A stretch of DNA of 64,000 nt. Source: Microthrixaceae bacterium. Its GTDB lineage: Bacteria > Actinomycetota > Acidimicrobiia > Acidimicrobiales > Microtrichaceae. The position numbers and the translations under genes are program-made. How positions within the stretch are numbered: the stretch's first letter is position 1; each line of letters starts with the position of its first letter. The stretch lies in contig JAOSKI010000043.1 in NCBI GenBank assembly GCA_027493675.1, positions 1 through 64,000 of the forward strand, given 5' to 3'. The notes beneath the pieces are model-generated. The model made no database searches, was not told where the DNA came from, and saw nothing but the letters and a program-made list of their open reading frames with translations. Positions 1 through 10,184 of the stretch are shown here, piece after piece.

Positions 1-298
1 CAACTAAAGTTAACTTGGTAACTGGGACACAAGACTCCAGCACCTGTGGTCGCGAATCAACGTCGGCAGATAGAGCGGAGTAGATGCAGGCGTCGACGGT
101 GGCTCCCATTCCCACCATTCCAGCCCGAGTATGTCCGCCTTAGCTCATCGGTACTTGGACGGCGGACAATCGAAACACCGGTCACAGCCGGATCCTCAGC
201 GACTGGCGCACCCAGGCCGGGCCGATCCTCCCTCCGCCTCACCGTCGATCCACTCACCCGATGCGTCATCAACCACAGGGAGCTTGATCCGGCCGCCT
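1..298. other. no gene recognised
   Basis: This stretch lies downstream of the minus-strand radical SAM gene. One minus-strand frame could extend that gene's C-terminus to about position 196 if a further shift exists near 330. I see no RNA gene, repeat or convincing coding sequence otherwise. The first 60 bases are poorer in GC than the rest of the window. Confidence 0.4.
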
Positions 299-2911
299 TC
301 AGGGGGAACTGCATCCTCCTGAGCCCGGACTGACGAGCTCGTTCGACGAGTCGAATCCGATGTTGAACTCATCAACCCCATCCTGGTATCGACGGTAAAT
401 CGAGGCCAGACTCACATCCCCGCCGAGCGGATCACCCTCAATCGTGATCTCCGATGGTCCATAGTAGCTCAACTCGCGCACCATCTGCGGGACGTGATCT
501 CCTGTGAGCAGGTACTGCCGTGCATCGGAATAGTAGGCTTGATAGTCGTGACGCACGGACAAGGTCTCCGGAAAACCTACGACCTGGCTGCGGCATGAGG
601 AACTGCTGGACTTGGAATACACATTCGAACTCATCATCAACCTGTATGGAGTATTCCTCTCGACGAATCGCCGGATCGCGTAGAACGACTCCCACTGACT
701 TCGGTACAACCGGGAAACGATCGGGGTTGTGGTAGACGGTCGACCACAAGGGGTATTCCGCCGGTGAATATGTAAAGACATCGAGGAGTCTCTCCATAGG
801 TTGACCGAGCCTGGACACCCCTTCCTGCCATTGCATACGAACCGCACTACGTGGCGAAGAAGCCCCAGACGCTCGCTGATCGTGTCCCGTTCGCCTGAGG
901 GATTTCATCCGATCCAAATCCTCCGGCGTGAACGAGGAAGACCGAAGTAATCAATCCCGTCGCCAACCTCGAGTTCATACTTCTCACGATGAGAGGGCTC
1001 GTTCATCGGACTGTTCGGAAGCATCCGTGTCTCCTATGTTCGCTGTTGCACTTCGAAGTCCAAATACGAACTGGAGGTCGCCGTGGGCTGAATCCACTGT
1101 CTGACCGGGCAGGCCGATCATGAGTTCACCGATCAACGGATGACCACGCCGACGCAATGCAGCAGCCAACCTCCTGTAGTGATCAGTCGAGATCTTGGAA
1201 CGGTGGATGCTCCCCAGGGTGCGTTCATCCGTCGTCTGAAGTGAGATCGACATGAAGACCCGAATGCCTGCATCAGAAAGCACATCCATGATCTTGACAA
1301 GATGCTTGGTGGTGTTCTTTGCGACATTGATGATCACCTCAGCAGGCCAACCCCGTGACCTGTTCAGCTCTCCAATAATGTGAGCTGTTTCGACATCGCG
1401 AAACTATTCCGAAGTTGGCGTCTGTCAGATACAGTGTGGGGCAAGCGACCTTTCGGTCCGCAATCCACTCCAGCTCCGCCCGGACACGATCAAGGTCGAA
1501 CTGTCGGATCCGCAAGCGTGGCGGATCCCCAGTCGCAGAAAGTACACCCGTACGGGCAACCGCGATTGGTCTCCACGGCAACGACCTCGACCAATCAGCC
1601 GGATCGACATGGTCGAACTCGCCAGTGAGGTAGGGCGATGGAAGGGAATCCAGATCGGCCACGCGATTGCCGTCAGGAGTGCGGACGACTTCATCGGTCG
1701 TCGGATCCAGGTAGGTCAGGCCCGGTATGCCTTCGAGGCCCATGAGACCGGACCCCGTCGGCCGTCGGCAAGATGCTCGGAGCAGTTGCACCAGGATCTG
1801 CTCGCCTTCTCCACGTACCGGGAGGTGGGCCGCGTCAGGATGTCGCCTCAGAAACGACTCCGGCGTCCGCTTCGTACTTCGGGGTGTCCGGACCGCCGTG
1901 GACAACGAGCAGTTGCGGATTGGGCGCGCAGCCTCACCTGCAAGTGCCAGGTTCCGTTCCGTCGACCACAGGTAGTTCGAGCACAGAAGGATCGCAGGAC
2001 CGGGGCGATGCAACAAGGCGTCCAGTACCGTTTCCGCCGTCTCCGGGCGGTGCAACTCGAAGGATTTGCTCAGCGATCCACCATCGTGGTTTCGAGCAGA
2101 CGCCATTAGCATCCCGAGTGAGAGCTGCGGGCCAGGGTTGCTGCCACGGCGCGTAGACCGGGATCCGCGCCCGCCTCCAGATGGCGCGTCGGCCCGTCTC
2201 GATCCGGCTTCCGCGGCACCTGGGATCTGCCGAGGCCCACGTCCGCGCCCACCTGACCGAGCGGGCGAACCCGAGGCTGCGAGGAGAGGTAGGTGGCCGT
2301 CCACCAGACATGCGACCAAGCAGTTCGCGAACAGGCTGCACTTGCTGCTGAGGCGGTAGCGCGGTGAGTACCCTCTGCGACACCGTTGCGGCGCGGACGG
2401 CAACTCCCCGGCGCCGATTCCCTCCGGGCTCGGACAACAGGTCCTTGTCCGGACCCCGCTCTGATGATGGACGCCTGACCGATGCGCACACAGCCCGCCG
2501 ATGCGAGGCGCTCGGGAGGCCGAGCGCTGGCGGGCCGACTCGGAAGCCAAGTGGAACTCGCGCCGGGGAGGTCGGCAACGCACATGGGTCGATCCAGCAG
2601 GTCGAGCAGACGTATGGTCGTCTCCGTCGAGCAGGAGCACCGACCCCGTGTCGATCCTCGATCAGCACGCGTCCACCGTCGCGACCCCTGCCCACACAGG
2701 GACCGGCGACACAACCACTTCCGGCGTGAGCTCGACACGCTCGGCCGCGCCGTCACAGCCAGGCCGAAGCGTGCCGAAGGCACGACACGAGCGATCGGAG
2801 ATGACGCAACGGGACGCGAGAACCTCCCCCGCAGAGCGGCTGCTGTCGATCCACCCCCAGTGGGTCCCCGACGTACCACTCCTCAGCGGTACGAAAGACC
2901 AACCGGGGCAT
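299..2911 (-). CDS. B12-binding radical SAM protein (frame broken many times)
   Basis: Probable cobalamin-binding radical SAM enzyme. Parts in order are: a short winged-helix or PqqD-like stretch (about 2560-2680); a Rossmann-like B12-binding segment (about 1870-2060) with [13 protein letters not shown] and then [12 protein letters not shown] in another frame; the cluster motif [14 protein letters not shown] (about 1515-1560); DANFGI near 1410; and barrel sequence containing LMIGLPGQT near 1100. The three cysteines of CxxxCxxC are present. The C-terminal part ([17 protein letters not shown], then [15 protein letters not shown]) also reads as coding. At least eight frame changes are needed, including near 1935, 1865, 1575, 1490, 1350, 1040 and 590. 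The start is taken at the ATG ending at 2911. It is last in the glycan-export operon. Methylation or another radical step on a glycan or peptide is possible, but no substrate can be read. Confidence 0.72.
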
Positions 2912-3016
2912 GGATCCATCGCCCCGGTCTCGGCCCGCTGCACCAACCATCTCGCGAATCCTATTGGCACCGGATACATCTGCAACCCACTGTGCGAATT
3001 CCCCAGCCGCAGTACC

Positions 3017-4150
3017 TCAGGTCTCCTTGACCGTCACATCGAACTCGACAGGACGATCGGACGGTGTCCCGGTGAACTGCACCGCGCATGGGCACTCCGA
3101 CATCACCGCACCGCTCTCGTCGAAGGCAACCAGCACCAGCTCACCACCTGGCGGCGTGCGCGGCAGGTGATCGATCGCAATCCTCAGATGGTTCAACCCT
3201 TCGGTCATGGAACCGGCCGATATGTTCCAAGGCGCGCTGCTGGCGACGACGTTCACCGCGCGCAGCGAAGGACTCTGGTCGGGCTCACGCATCCACCACC
3301 GGTCTCCGACCGGAGGCAACAACTCGAGAACGAACGAGGCCCCCTCGGCCCCCGCTTCACGGAACACCTCTGCATGCATGACTGCAGGTTCTCCCGCAGC
3401 AAGTCGGTCGGGCACGAGATCGACGCTACGGATCGTCGTGTGCGCCCACTCCGACGGTACCCGAGCACCGCTCACCGACCGCACATACGCGGTGACCACT
3501 TCCACCACCCGACCGTCGGCGGCGATCCGGCCACCGTCGATCCACAGACCCCGCTGCGCCGCAAGCATGGCGACCTGTGGATCGTGTGTCACGAGGATCA
3601 TCGCGACACCCTGGGAGACCATCTCGGAGGTTCGCTGCAGGACGGCCCGCTGGAACACGAAGTCCCCAACCGTGAGGACCTCGTCGATCAGGAGCAACTC
3701 GGGATCGGAGTGCAACGCAATGGAGAGTCCGAGGCGTGCCCTCATTCCGGTGGAGTAGTGCTTGACAGGCTCCGTGAGCGCGCTGCCGATGTCCGCGAAC
3801 TCAACGATCTCGTCGATCACCGCCCTTCGGCGACGACCGCCAATGCCGTGCAGCGCCAACCCGAGCTCGAGGTTCTCGCGGCCAGTCAGCTCGGGGTCGA
3901 ACGCCGGCCCGAGCTCCAACACAACCGTCGTCCTGACCGGGCGAGTGACGCGGCCAAGTGAAGGAACCGAGACGCCTGCAGCCACACGCAGCAGCGTCGA
4001 CTTTCCCGCCCCATTGGGGCCGATCAGAGAGATGGAGGAACCGGGTTCCACCTCCAGCGCAATGTCCTGGAGAACTGTCAACTCCGATGCCCCGGTACCC
4101 CTGTAGGTCTTGGACACCCCTTCGAATCTCAGCAGCGGACCACCGGTCAT
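3017..4150 (-). CDS. wzt: Wzt-like polysaccharide ABC transporter ATPase, copy 1
   Basis: ATPase of an ABC-2 polysaccharide exporter, 377 residues and intact. It shows Walker A GPNGAGKS (residues 44-51), signature YSTGM (132-136) and Walker B LLLIDE (152-157), then the VGD and THD switch residues. From about residue 240 there is a beta-rich C-terminal domain of the kind that recognises the glycan in Wzt proteins. Its ATG overlaps the stop of the second ATPase by four bases, so the two are translationally coupled. With the Wzm-like permease at 5254-6113 it should move a lipid-linked glycan across the inner membrane. Two different Wzt-like proteins beside one permease suggests a heterodimer or alternative glycan readers. 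Confidence 0.88.
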   Translation of the reverse strand: MTGGPLLRFEGVSKTYRGTGASELTVLQDIALEVEPGSSISLIGPNGAGKSTLLRVAAGVSVPSLGRVTRPVRTTVVLELGPAFDPELTGRENLELGLALHGIGGRRRRAVIDEIVEFADIGSALTEPVKHYSTGMRARLGLSIALHSDPELLLIDEVLTVGDFVFQRAVLQRTSEMVSQGVAMILVTHDPQVAMLAAQRGLWIDGGRIAADGRVVEVVTAYVRSVSGARVPSEWAHTTIRSVDLVPDRLAAGEPAVMHAEVFREAGAEGASFVLELLPPVGDRWWMREPDQSPSLRAVNVVASSAPWNISAGSMTEGLNHLRIAIDHLPRTPPGGELVLVAFDESGAVMSECPCAVQFTGTPSDRPVEFDVTVKET

Positions 4151-5247
4151 GGGTCGACTCCGCTCGGGTTTGCATCCCAGTCGGCGTCGATCACGAGCTG
4201 GCTGCGGGCATGGGGACCTCCAGTCATCCTGAAGGGTGCACCGGCGGATCGCAGCACGCCGACAACATCATCCTCGAGAACCAGGTAGCCTTCGATGGCG
4301 AACGATGGAAACGTCGACGTATCGATCTCGAGCTCGAACACGTAGTCACCGACATCGATCTTCGTGGAGTCGATGCAGAACCCGGCGAGCGGAGTGGCGA
4401 TCCCCACCATCAACGACTGTGACTGGATGTAGCACTCGAGCCTGAGCTCGGAATCCGCCAGTGAGCGCTCGGTGTGAATGGAGCATCGAAGCCTGGCGAG
4501 TTGTCCCACGGCAACCTGCTTGGATTCCGATTCGATGTGCAGCAACACACCACCCGTCATGCCCGGTGAAGGCACGCCTACATACGCACGTACCACGTCG
4601 GTGGAATCGCCGTCCGCAACGATCCTGCCCTCGTCGAGGTGAACTGCCCTGCCGCAGATCTCCATGAGCGCGGATGTGTCGTGGGACACGACTACCAGTG
4701 TCTTCCCTCTACGGTGCAGTTGACCGAGGACCTCCATCGATCTCGAACGGAACTCCTCATCTCCCACAGCCAGCACTTCGTCGAGCAACAGGAGATCCGC
4801 ATCGGAATGAGCTACAAGTGAGAAGGCAAGCCGTGCCTTCATGCCGGAGGAGTAGTGCTTGACCGGGCGCGCCAGATGGTCACGGAGGCCGGAGAACTCC
4901 TCGATGACCGACCTGCGTCGCGCGAATGCAGTGGATGACAATCCGATCAGAGCTGCAGAGAACGCCAGGTTCTCTGCACCTGACAGCTCGGGATGAAACC
5001 CGATCCCGAGCTCGAGGATCGATGCCACTCGCCCCTGCCGACGTATCTGACCGCTCGAAGGAACCAGGACCCCGGCGGCCAGCTTCAGCAGCGTCGTCTT
5101 GCCGGCGCCGTTCGGACCGATCACACCGACGGCCTCACCTTCGCCAACGTCGAGATCAGCGTCCAGGAGACCACGCCGCTGAGACCCGCGACCGTCTGCC
5201 GACGACACGAATGTCTTGGTCACCCCACGCATCGACAAGAGGGGCAT
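4147..5247 (-). CDS. wzt: Wzt-like polysaccharide ABC transporter ATPase, copy 2
   Basis: Second ABC ATPase, 366 residues, intact. Walker A GPNGAGKT (44-51), signature YSSGM (132-136) and Walker B LLLLDE (152-157) have the same spacing as in copy 1. The C-terminal domain (from about residue 235) diverges strongly from copy 1, with only family-level resemblance. The gene starts six bases after the permease stop and overlaps copy 1 by four bases. All ATP-binding residues expected of an active site are present in both copies, so neither looks like a dead paralogue. The divergence of the tails suggests they may bind different parts of the exported glycan, which is inference. Confidence 0.88.
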   Translation of the reverse strand: MPLLSMRGVTKTFVSSADGRGSQRRGLLDADLDVGEGEAVGVIGPNGAGKTTLLKLAAGVLVPSSGQIRRQGRVASILELGIGFHPELSGAENLAFSAALIGLSSTAFARRRSVIEEFSGLRDHLARPVKHYSSGMKARLAFSLVAHSDADLLLLDEVLAVGDEEFRSRSMEVLGQLHRRGKTLVVVSHDTSALMEICGRAVHLDEGRIVADGDSTDVVRAYVGVPSPGMTGGVLLHIESESKQVAVGQLARLRCSIHTERSLADSELRLECYIQSQSLMVGIATPLAGFCIDSTKIDVGDYVFELEIDTSTFPSFAIEGYLVLEDDVVGVLRSAGAPFRMTGGPHARSQLVIDADWDANPSGVDP

Positions 5248-5253
5248 CGCCTT

Positions 5254-6113
5254 CTACAACCGATCGCTAATCAGACGCTCGGCACGCTTGACGAGCGGCA
5301 CACTGGCCACCAGCAATGCACAGCCTGCGAGTGCCTGGATCAACAATGACCACCACGGCGGCCATGTGTGATTCAAGACTCCCTCCCGTATTGCATCGAT
5401 CGACACTGCGAGCGGGTTCACAGTGAGCAACAGCGATCCGGTTCCGGCCAGAAGCTCAGCCGAGTACATGACTGGTGTGAGGATGAACATCACTCGAAGG
5501 ATCAACGGCATGCTGTGCTTGAGATCACGGAACCTAACCGCAAGCGTCGCCACCACGATCGTTGTTGCAGCCACCCACACGATGAGTACCGCAAGACCCA
5601 GGACCGCTCCAAGGACATGAATCGTCGGTGGCCCGATCTGCAGCCATGCGAGCACAAGCAGTATGGCGAACGTAACGAAGAGGTCGAAGGTCGCAACCCC
5701 GACCACCGCCAAGGGAAGGACCTCGCGCGGAAATACGCCTTCTGCACGATGTCACCGGCGTCCAGGATCGATCCCACTCCGACGCCCAACGACTGAGCAG
5801 CGAAGTTGTACCCCACAAGGCCGGCCCAGGCAAAGGACAGGTAGGGAACCCCCTCCTGCGGCACGTCCAACACCGCAGTGAAGACCCAGCCATAGGTCAG
5901 CAGCAAGGCGACGGGTTGGATGATGGTCCAGGCTGACCTGAGCCCACTGTGACGGTAGCGAGCACGCAGATCTCGTTCCACCCACAGCCTGACCAACGGA
6001 ACCGTCGCCCTCAGTCTCGGGCGATAGCCCTGCTGGATACCCTGTGGCGTGATCACCACCTCGTCAGGCATGCGGACAACGGTTGCACAGTCCCGGACAT
6101 CCACCCAATTCAC
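5254..6113 (-). CDS. wzm: Wzm-like ABC-2 polysaccharide export permease
   Basis: Inner-membrane permease of an O-antigen or teichoic-acid type ABC exporter, about 285 residues with roughly six membrane segments. The N-terminal part has the cytoplasmic stretch VERDLRARYRHSGLRSAW that is typical of the family. After a frame shift near 5735 the sequence continues with the family motif YFPREVLPL and then hydrophobic segments to SVPLVKRAERLISDRL. Without the shift the gene would appear as two overlapping fragments. The ATG overlaps the SGNH hydrolase stop (ATGA), and the ATPase gene follows after six bases. It should pair with one or both Wzt-like ATPases. Confidence 0.85.
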
Positions 6114-7244
6114 GCCGGATTCGCTGCGGACTCATTCGGCTTGGAGCAAACCCTTGACCATCGGGTAGAGGAGCTCCGCAATCCGTCCGCCGCCGCCACC
6201 TCGTTGGTGTGCACCAGGTCCGCGAAGACCGGCGGTCCGGAATCCAAGGCGTGGCGCAGGTTGACCACGTCTGGTTGCAGGTCACGCGATGCGGACTCGA
6301 GTGCGTGATCGAAGAAATCGATGTCCAATGACTCATATCCGTACTCGGCTTCGATCTGCTCGTGCTGATCCGCTGAGGTGAGCGCGTCCGGCTGGAACAC
6401 ATGGAGCACGCCCACTCCGGCGGCCGCCAGCTCGTCACGTACCGAAGCCTGTGCCGCACGGTACTTCCCAGCTGCGAGCAGCCCCATCTCGGTAGGCGTG
6501 CCGGCCCTGCTCGGATCGACATCGTGCTCAGTGAACTCGAGTATCTGATCGCCCTGAAGCAATGCCGGCTCACTTGGACGCACACCACTCACTGCGGAGT
6601 CGACCACCGTTCCCACCACATCGTTGAAGCCGTCGTAGAACACCACGAGGTCAGGCGACTCGGCGTCCTCCAGATGCGCCCGCACCTTCTGGATCTCCTG
6701 ATGGAGAGAGTCCATCCGGCACCTCCGAGGTTCATCACATGCAGCGTCACCCCCGTCGGCGCCGGCAACCCGAACCAACTCGGAGGCGATCGTGTGGGTG
6801 TCACGCTGGCCCAGGCCGAAGGCCGCCGAACCACCGGCAAGCCACACCGTGTACTCCCTGCACGTCGAACAGCCAACCGCATCCACCGTCCTTCGCCGGC
6901 CGCCGCGCACATTGGTGTAGACGCCAGAGAAGTCCGAGACGTCGTAGCCCCCCACCGTCGACGGCACCAGGTATCCGCTGGTGAAACGGTCCTGCTCGGC
7001 TTTGAGTGCATCCGGCGAAAGGCACGTCACGATAGGCAGGCAGGCTGCTGAACCTCACCGACCTTCCACGCTCGAACACATTCGGTTCGGTCGGGGTACT
7101 CCCCTGAACCTGAGGCGAATCGCTCGGCTCCCGTGTGGACGACCGCACCCTGTACACCACTGTCATCGACACGACGGCCACCAGCGTAAGCACGAGTACA
7201 CCGACGAGGTGCCGTCGGCGGCGCACCTCCGGTGACGCGGACAT
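6110..7244 (-). CDS. membrane-anchored SGNH/GDSL hydrolase
   Basis: Predicted esterase or O-acyl-modifying enzyme with an N-terminal anchor (hydrophobic segment at about residues 12-32) and an extracytoplasmic catalytic domain. The SGNH blocks are visible: GGSAAFG carries the block I serine, YDGFNDV the block III Gly-x-Asn-Asp, and FADLVHTNE the block V Asp-x-x-His. A frame change near 7030 joins the anchor to the catalytic domain. A compensating pair lies around 6690-6740, where the best reading is VMNLGGAG followed by MDSLHQEIQKV. The ATG at 7244 is chosen because it gives the anchor start. This enzyme class is commonly found beside carbamoyltransferase and DUF5989 genes in glycan clusters, which fits here. 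Confidence 0.78.
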
Positions 7245-7266
7245 GAAGGGCCGGTCGGCAGCGGAT

Positions 7267-7979
7267 TCAACCCGGCAGACATCGTCGGGCCGGCGCGTCC
7301 AATATGTGGGCCGGCGACCGCGACGGCTCGCCGCTGCACGACCGCCCCGACAGCTCCCGGAAGGTACAGGAAGAGGGCCGAAAGCACGAACAGCAACACC
7401 ATTCCGATCGCCGAGACGATCCGAACGAGGGTCGTCCGCACAGCCTGCTCCAGACCGGTGGACACCGTCGGCCACCTGCGACGCCCACGCCGCCAGCATC
7501 GCGGACCAGCAGCGCAGCGCTCAACATGTGGCTCTGCGTGCGAAACCAGACCATCTGAGCCGCGACGAGCGGCGCCAGGGCAAGCCCTGCCCACTGCCGG
7601 CTCGTCTTCGCCGATCCCCTCACCTACCGTCGGCGCGGCCCACGCCGTGAATACGCCGGCAAACGCGACGATCGTCGGCGCTCGACCAGCGTCGACCACG
7701 TGACGAGCGGCGCGACCGAAGCGAGCCCTATCACGAGCAACAACCGGCAAACCCCCGCGGCCGATGCCGCAGAAGGATCGCCCACATCGCACTCAGCAAC
7801 CCGAGGACCAACGCCCACTCACCGAGTCCATCGTCCAACAGCCGTAGGACAGGACCGCCGGCACCGAGGATGACCAGAACGAACACCGCCAACCAGGGCT
7901 GCATCGGCGATCGTGTGCTCGAATTGGATGAACTGGAAGGCGCCCAGGGATCAGCCCTGTGAACGGATTCGGTCCCCAT
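7267..7979 (-). CDS. multi-spanning membrane protein of unknown function
   Basis: Product not recognised. Starting at the ATG ending at 7979, a polar, serine-rich N-terminus (DPWAPSSSSNSS) is followed by hydrophobic segments. These include WLAVFVLVILGAGG, LLVIGLASVAPLVTW, TIVAFAGVFTAWAA and IVSAIGMVLLFVLSALFLY, lying in three different frames. At least three frame shifts (about 7745, 7690 and 7540-7600) are needed to join them. The size would be about 235 residues with five or six membrane segments. Its position between a DUF5989-like micro-protein and the SGNH hydrolase matches that of small membrane partners in carbamoyltransferase clusters (SxtJ-like proteins), but I cannot confirm homology. 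Confidence 0.55.
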
Positions 7980-7981
7980 GG

Positions 7982-8131
7982 TCAGAACAACGTGTAGACC
8001 GCTGTGGGCGCGACGACCTTGGCGGTTGCGATCAGCAGGAACGCTCCAATCAGGACCACCACGATCAGGGGCATCCACCACTTCCCTGTGTACCAGCCAT
8101 AGGAGACCAGCGAGACAGCGAGCCTGCGCAT
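7982..8131 (-). CDS. DUF5989-like single-span membrane micro-protein
   Basis: A 49-residue gene easily missed by length cut-offs. The protein starts MRRLAVSLVSYGWYTGKWW, has one hydrophobic helix (PLIVVVLIGAFLLIATA) and ends VVAPTAVYTLF. The aromatic-basic juxtamembrane stretch followed by one helix and a terminal APxxYTLF is the pattern I know from DUF5989 proteins, which are encoded next to carbamoyltransferases of sugar and toxin clusters. It sits 15 bases after the carbamoyltransferase end and stops just before the next gene's start region. Its function is unknown. A structural or recruiting partner of the carbamoyltransferase is a reasonable guess. Confidence 0.72.
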   Translation of the reverse strand: MRRLAVSLVSYGWYTGKWWMPLIVVVLIGAFLLIATAKVVAPTAVYTLF

Positions 8132-8146
8132 GGCGCAAGTGGTGCC

Positions 8147-9961
8147 TCATCGGGTAGCCCACTCGAGGATCGCCTCCGGATGGACGAACGCAGTCCTCCA
8201 ATACAAGCAGATCGAGCCCACAGCGGCAGATGTCCGGAGGGCATCTGCGGGAGTCAACACGATTGGCTCACCCGATTGGTTGAACGACGTGTTCAACAAC
8301 GCAGGACATCCAGTTCGACGATGAAAGGCGTCAAGCAACCTGTGAAAGGAGGGGTTATCGGACTCATCGACGGTTTGAACACGTGCAGAGTAATCAACAT
8401 GCGTACATGCACCCATCTCTGACCTGGGTACCGAGAGCAGAGCAGAGAACCCTCGTGACCCATCCACCTTTTCCGCATCTTCTCTGCTGACAATACGCCG
8501 ATCGGCCTTCAATTGCTTCGTGACCACCATGTATGGCGAAGGCCCAGCAGGTTCAAACCACTCTCCTGCGTGTTCAGCCATGATCGCCGGAGCGAACGGC
8601 CGAAATCCTCGCGCTTCTTGATGGATCTGTTCAGGCGACCGATCATCGTCGGATCCCTCGGGTCGGCAAGGATCGATCGGTGCCCCAAGGCTCGGGGGCC
8701 GAACTCGGCCCTTCCGCGAAACCAGCCGACAGCCGCACCGTCGACCAGATGGTCGGCCACCAGAGCGGATAGCTCGTCTCCCGCCATCTTCTTGTGCTCG
8801 ATCCCCACATCGGTGAGCCACCGCGTGATTTCGTCGTTTCCGTAGCTTGGCCCCAGGAATCCACCGGACATCCCGTCGCTTCCCGGAGGTCACCGCCCGC
8901 GGGTGGTCCCCGAGCTCGTGCCAGGCCCAATAGGCCGCACCAATCGCCGCCCCGCTGTCACCCGCGGCGGGTTGGATCCAGATTTCGTCGAACGGGCCTT
9001 CGGCGAGCAGTCGAGCATTGGCAACGCAGTTCAAGGCCACACCACCAGCCAAGCAAGCACGCGATTCACCGGTCAGGTCATGAGCGTGACCTGCGATCGA
9101 CAGGATGGCTTCCTCCAAGATGAGCTGTGTCGACCTTGCGATGTCTGCCTCTCGTTGACCCGGAGGAGAATCCCTCGGCAACGGAGGTCCGTCCAACAGA
9201 TCCGCCAAGCGCCGCGATGCCATTGCCGTACCACTCCGGTACGCGAAGAAGCGCTGATCAAGGCGGACGGAGCCATCGGGCGCGATGTCGATGACATCGC
9301 TGCGGAGGGCATCGACGAACCTCGGCTCTCCGTAAGGGGCAAGACCCATCATCTTGTACTCGCCGTCGTTGACCTCGAACCCGCAATGCGCTGTCATCGC
9401 GGAGTAGAACAACCCGAGCGAATCGGGGAACATCAGCTCGTCGATGATCCGGACACCGACGTCCGACCCGTGAGCGATGCTGCTGGTCGCCCACTCACCG
9501 ACGGCGTCGAAGGTGAGCACGGCCGCCGACTCGAATGGAGACGGATAGAAGGCGGAACACGCGTGGCTCACGTGATGCTCGGCAAAGCGGACCTGCGGAT
9601 CCGGAAAGCCGATGTCCGCCAGGATCTGTTCGATTCGTGCCTCCACCCAGAGGCTCGAACGAGACCACTTCGACACAGCCGCGGCCAGCGTTCGAAAGCC
9701 GCGAGGGCCGACCAGGGCGTGGGTCGCGAGGATCCGCTCGTAAGAGGTGAGCGGCTTCTCGTAGAACACGACCTCGACAGGGCTTCCGCGCTGCGTTCCG
9801 GCTGCATCCAGGCACCAGGCGATCGCGTTCCGGGGCATGGACGAGTCGTGTTTGATGCGCGTGAAACGCTCTTCTTGAACCGCAGCAACCAGTTCGCCGT
9901 CGACGAGGATCGCGGCAGCCGAGTCGTGATAGTCGGCGCTGACGCCAAGGATCGTTCTCAC
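8147..9961 (-). CDS. NodU/CmcH-type carbamoyltransferase
   Basis: O-carbamoyltransferase that would use carbamoyl phosphate and ATP to carbamoylate a sugar or related hydroxyl. The N-terminal Kae1-like domain begins MRTILGVSADYHDSAAAIL, has the metal-binding HHVSHA (residues 129-134) and the conserved GEYKMMGLAPYG. The C-terminal domain has WFRGRAEFGPRALGHRS and LNTSFN, both family signatures. The gene looks like one open frame of 604 residues, but residues of about 360-450 are out of frame. The real sequence runs in another frame from about 8880 to 8625 (GFLGPSYGN to LNRSIKKRE). A third shift near 8230 probably restores the usual end (CGLDLLVLEDC). It heads the 10-kb glycan operon. Confidence 0.9.
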   Translation of the reverse strand: MRTILGVSADYHDSAAAILVDGELVAAVQEERFTRIKHDSSMPRNAIAWCLDAAGTQRGSPVEVVFYEKPLTSYERILATHALVGPRGFRTLAAAVSKWSRSSLWVEARIEQILADIGFPDPQVRFAEHHVSHACSAFYPSPFESAAVLTFDAVGEWATSSIAHGSDVGVRIIDELMFPDSLGLFYSAMTAHCGFEVNDGEYKMMGLAPYGEPRFVDALRSDVIDIAPDGSVRLDQRFFAYRSGTAMASRRLADLLDGPPLPRDSPPGQREADIARSTQLILEEAILSIAGHAHDLTGESRACLAGGVALNCVANARLLAEGPFDEIWIQPAAGDSGAAIGAAYWAWHELGDHPRAVTSGKRRDVRWIPGAKLRKRRNHAVAHRCGDRAQEDGGRRAIRSGGRPSGRRCGCRLVSRKGRVRPPSLGAPIDPCRPEGSDDDRSPEQIHQEARGFRPFAPAIMAEHAGEWFEPAGPSPYMVVTKQLKADRRIVSREDAEKVDGSRGFSALLSVPRSEMGACTHVDYSARVQTVDESDNPSFHRLLDAFHRRTGCPALLNTSFNQSGEPIVLTPADALRTSAAVGSICLYWRTAFVHPEAILEWATR

Positions 9962-10184
9962 AACTCAGGCCCTTTCGCAGCAACGCACCACACCACCACC
10001 CAGACCGATCCGCGCTCGAGGCTCCAGAGGGTCAAGACCTCGATCTGATTCCCACAAACAGGCTACAGGTGACATGCAACGTCCAATCCGCGCGAAGGAC
10101 ACCGCGGCCCCAAGACCACAGCGACGAGCGCACGTTCCGTGCCACTTCATTGCCTTGAGTTGCACCATGTCTTAGCCTGCGCCG
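9962..10184. promoter_or_regulatory. divergent promoter region of two glycan operons
   Basis: A 223-base gap between the start of the minus-strand carbamoyltransferase and the start of the plus-strand radical SAM gene. It must hold promoters for both directions. I see no convincing operator palindrome or riboswitch-like structure. Open frames crossing it have composition unlike the flanking genes and are probably not coding. Confidence 0.4.

Noticed and set aside
2501..3961. 486-codon plus-strand open frame over the first Wzt gene
   Set aside because: The minus-strand ATPase has all ABC motifs and is intact; the other strand is a shadow.
8500..8890. Carbamoyltransferase as a pseudogene or a gene with programmed frameshifting
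   Set aside because: Two opposite shifts restore the frame and all family motifs are present when corrected. Similar shifts affect unrelated genes, so an assembly error is simpler.
8903..10048. Long plus-strand open frame opposite the carbamoyltransferase
   Set aside because: It is antisense to a conserved gene, lacks any recognisable motif and has the amino-acid bias expected of a shadow frame in high-GC DNA.
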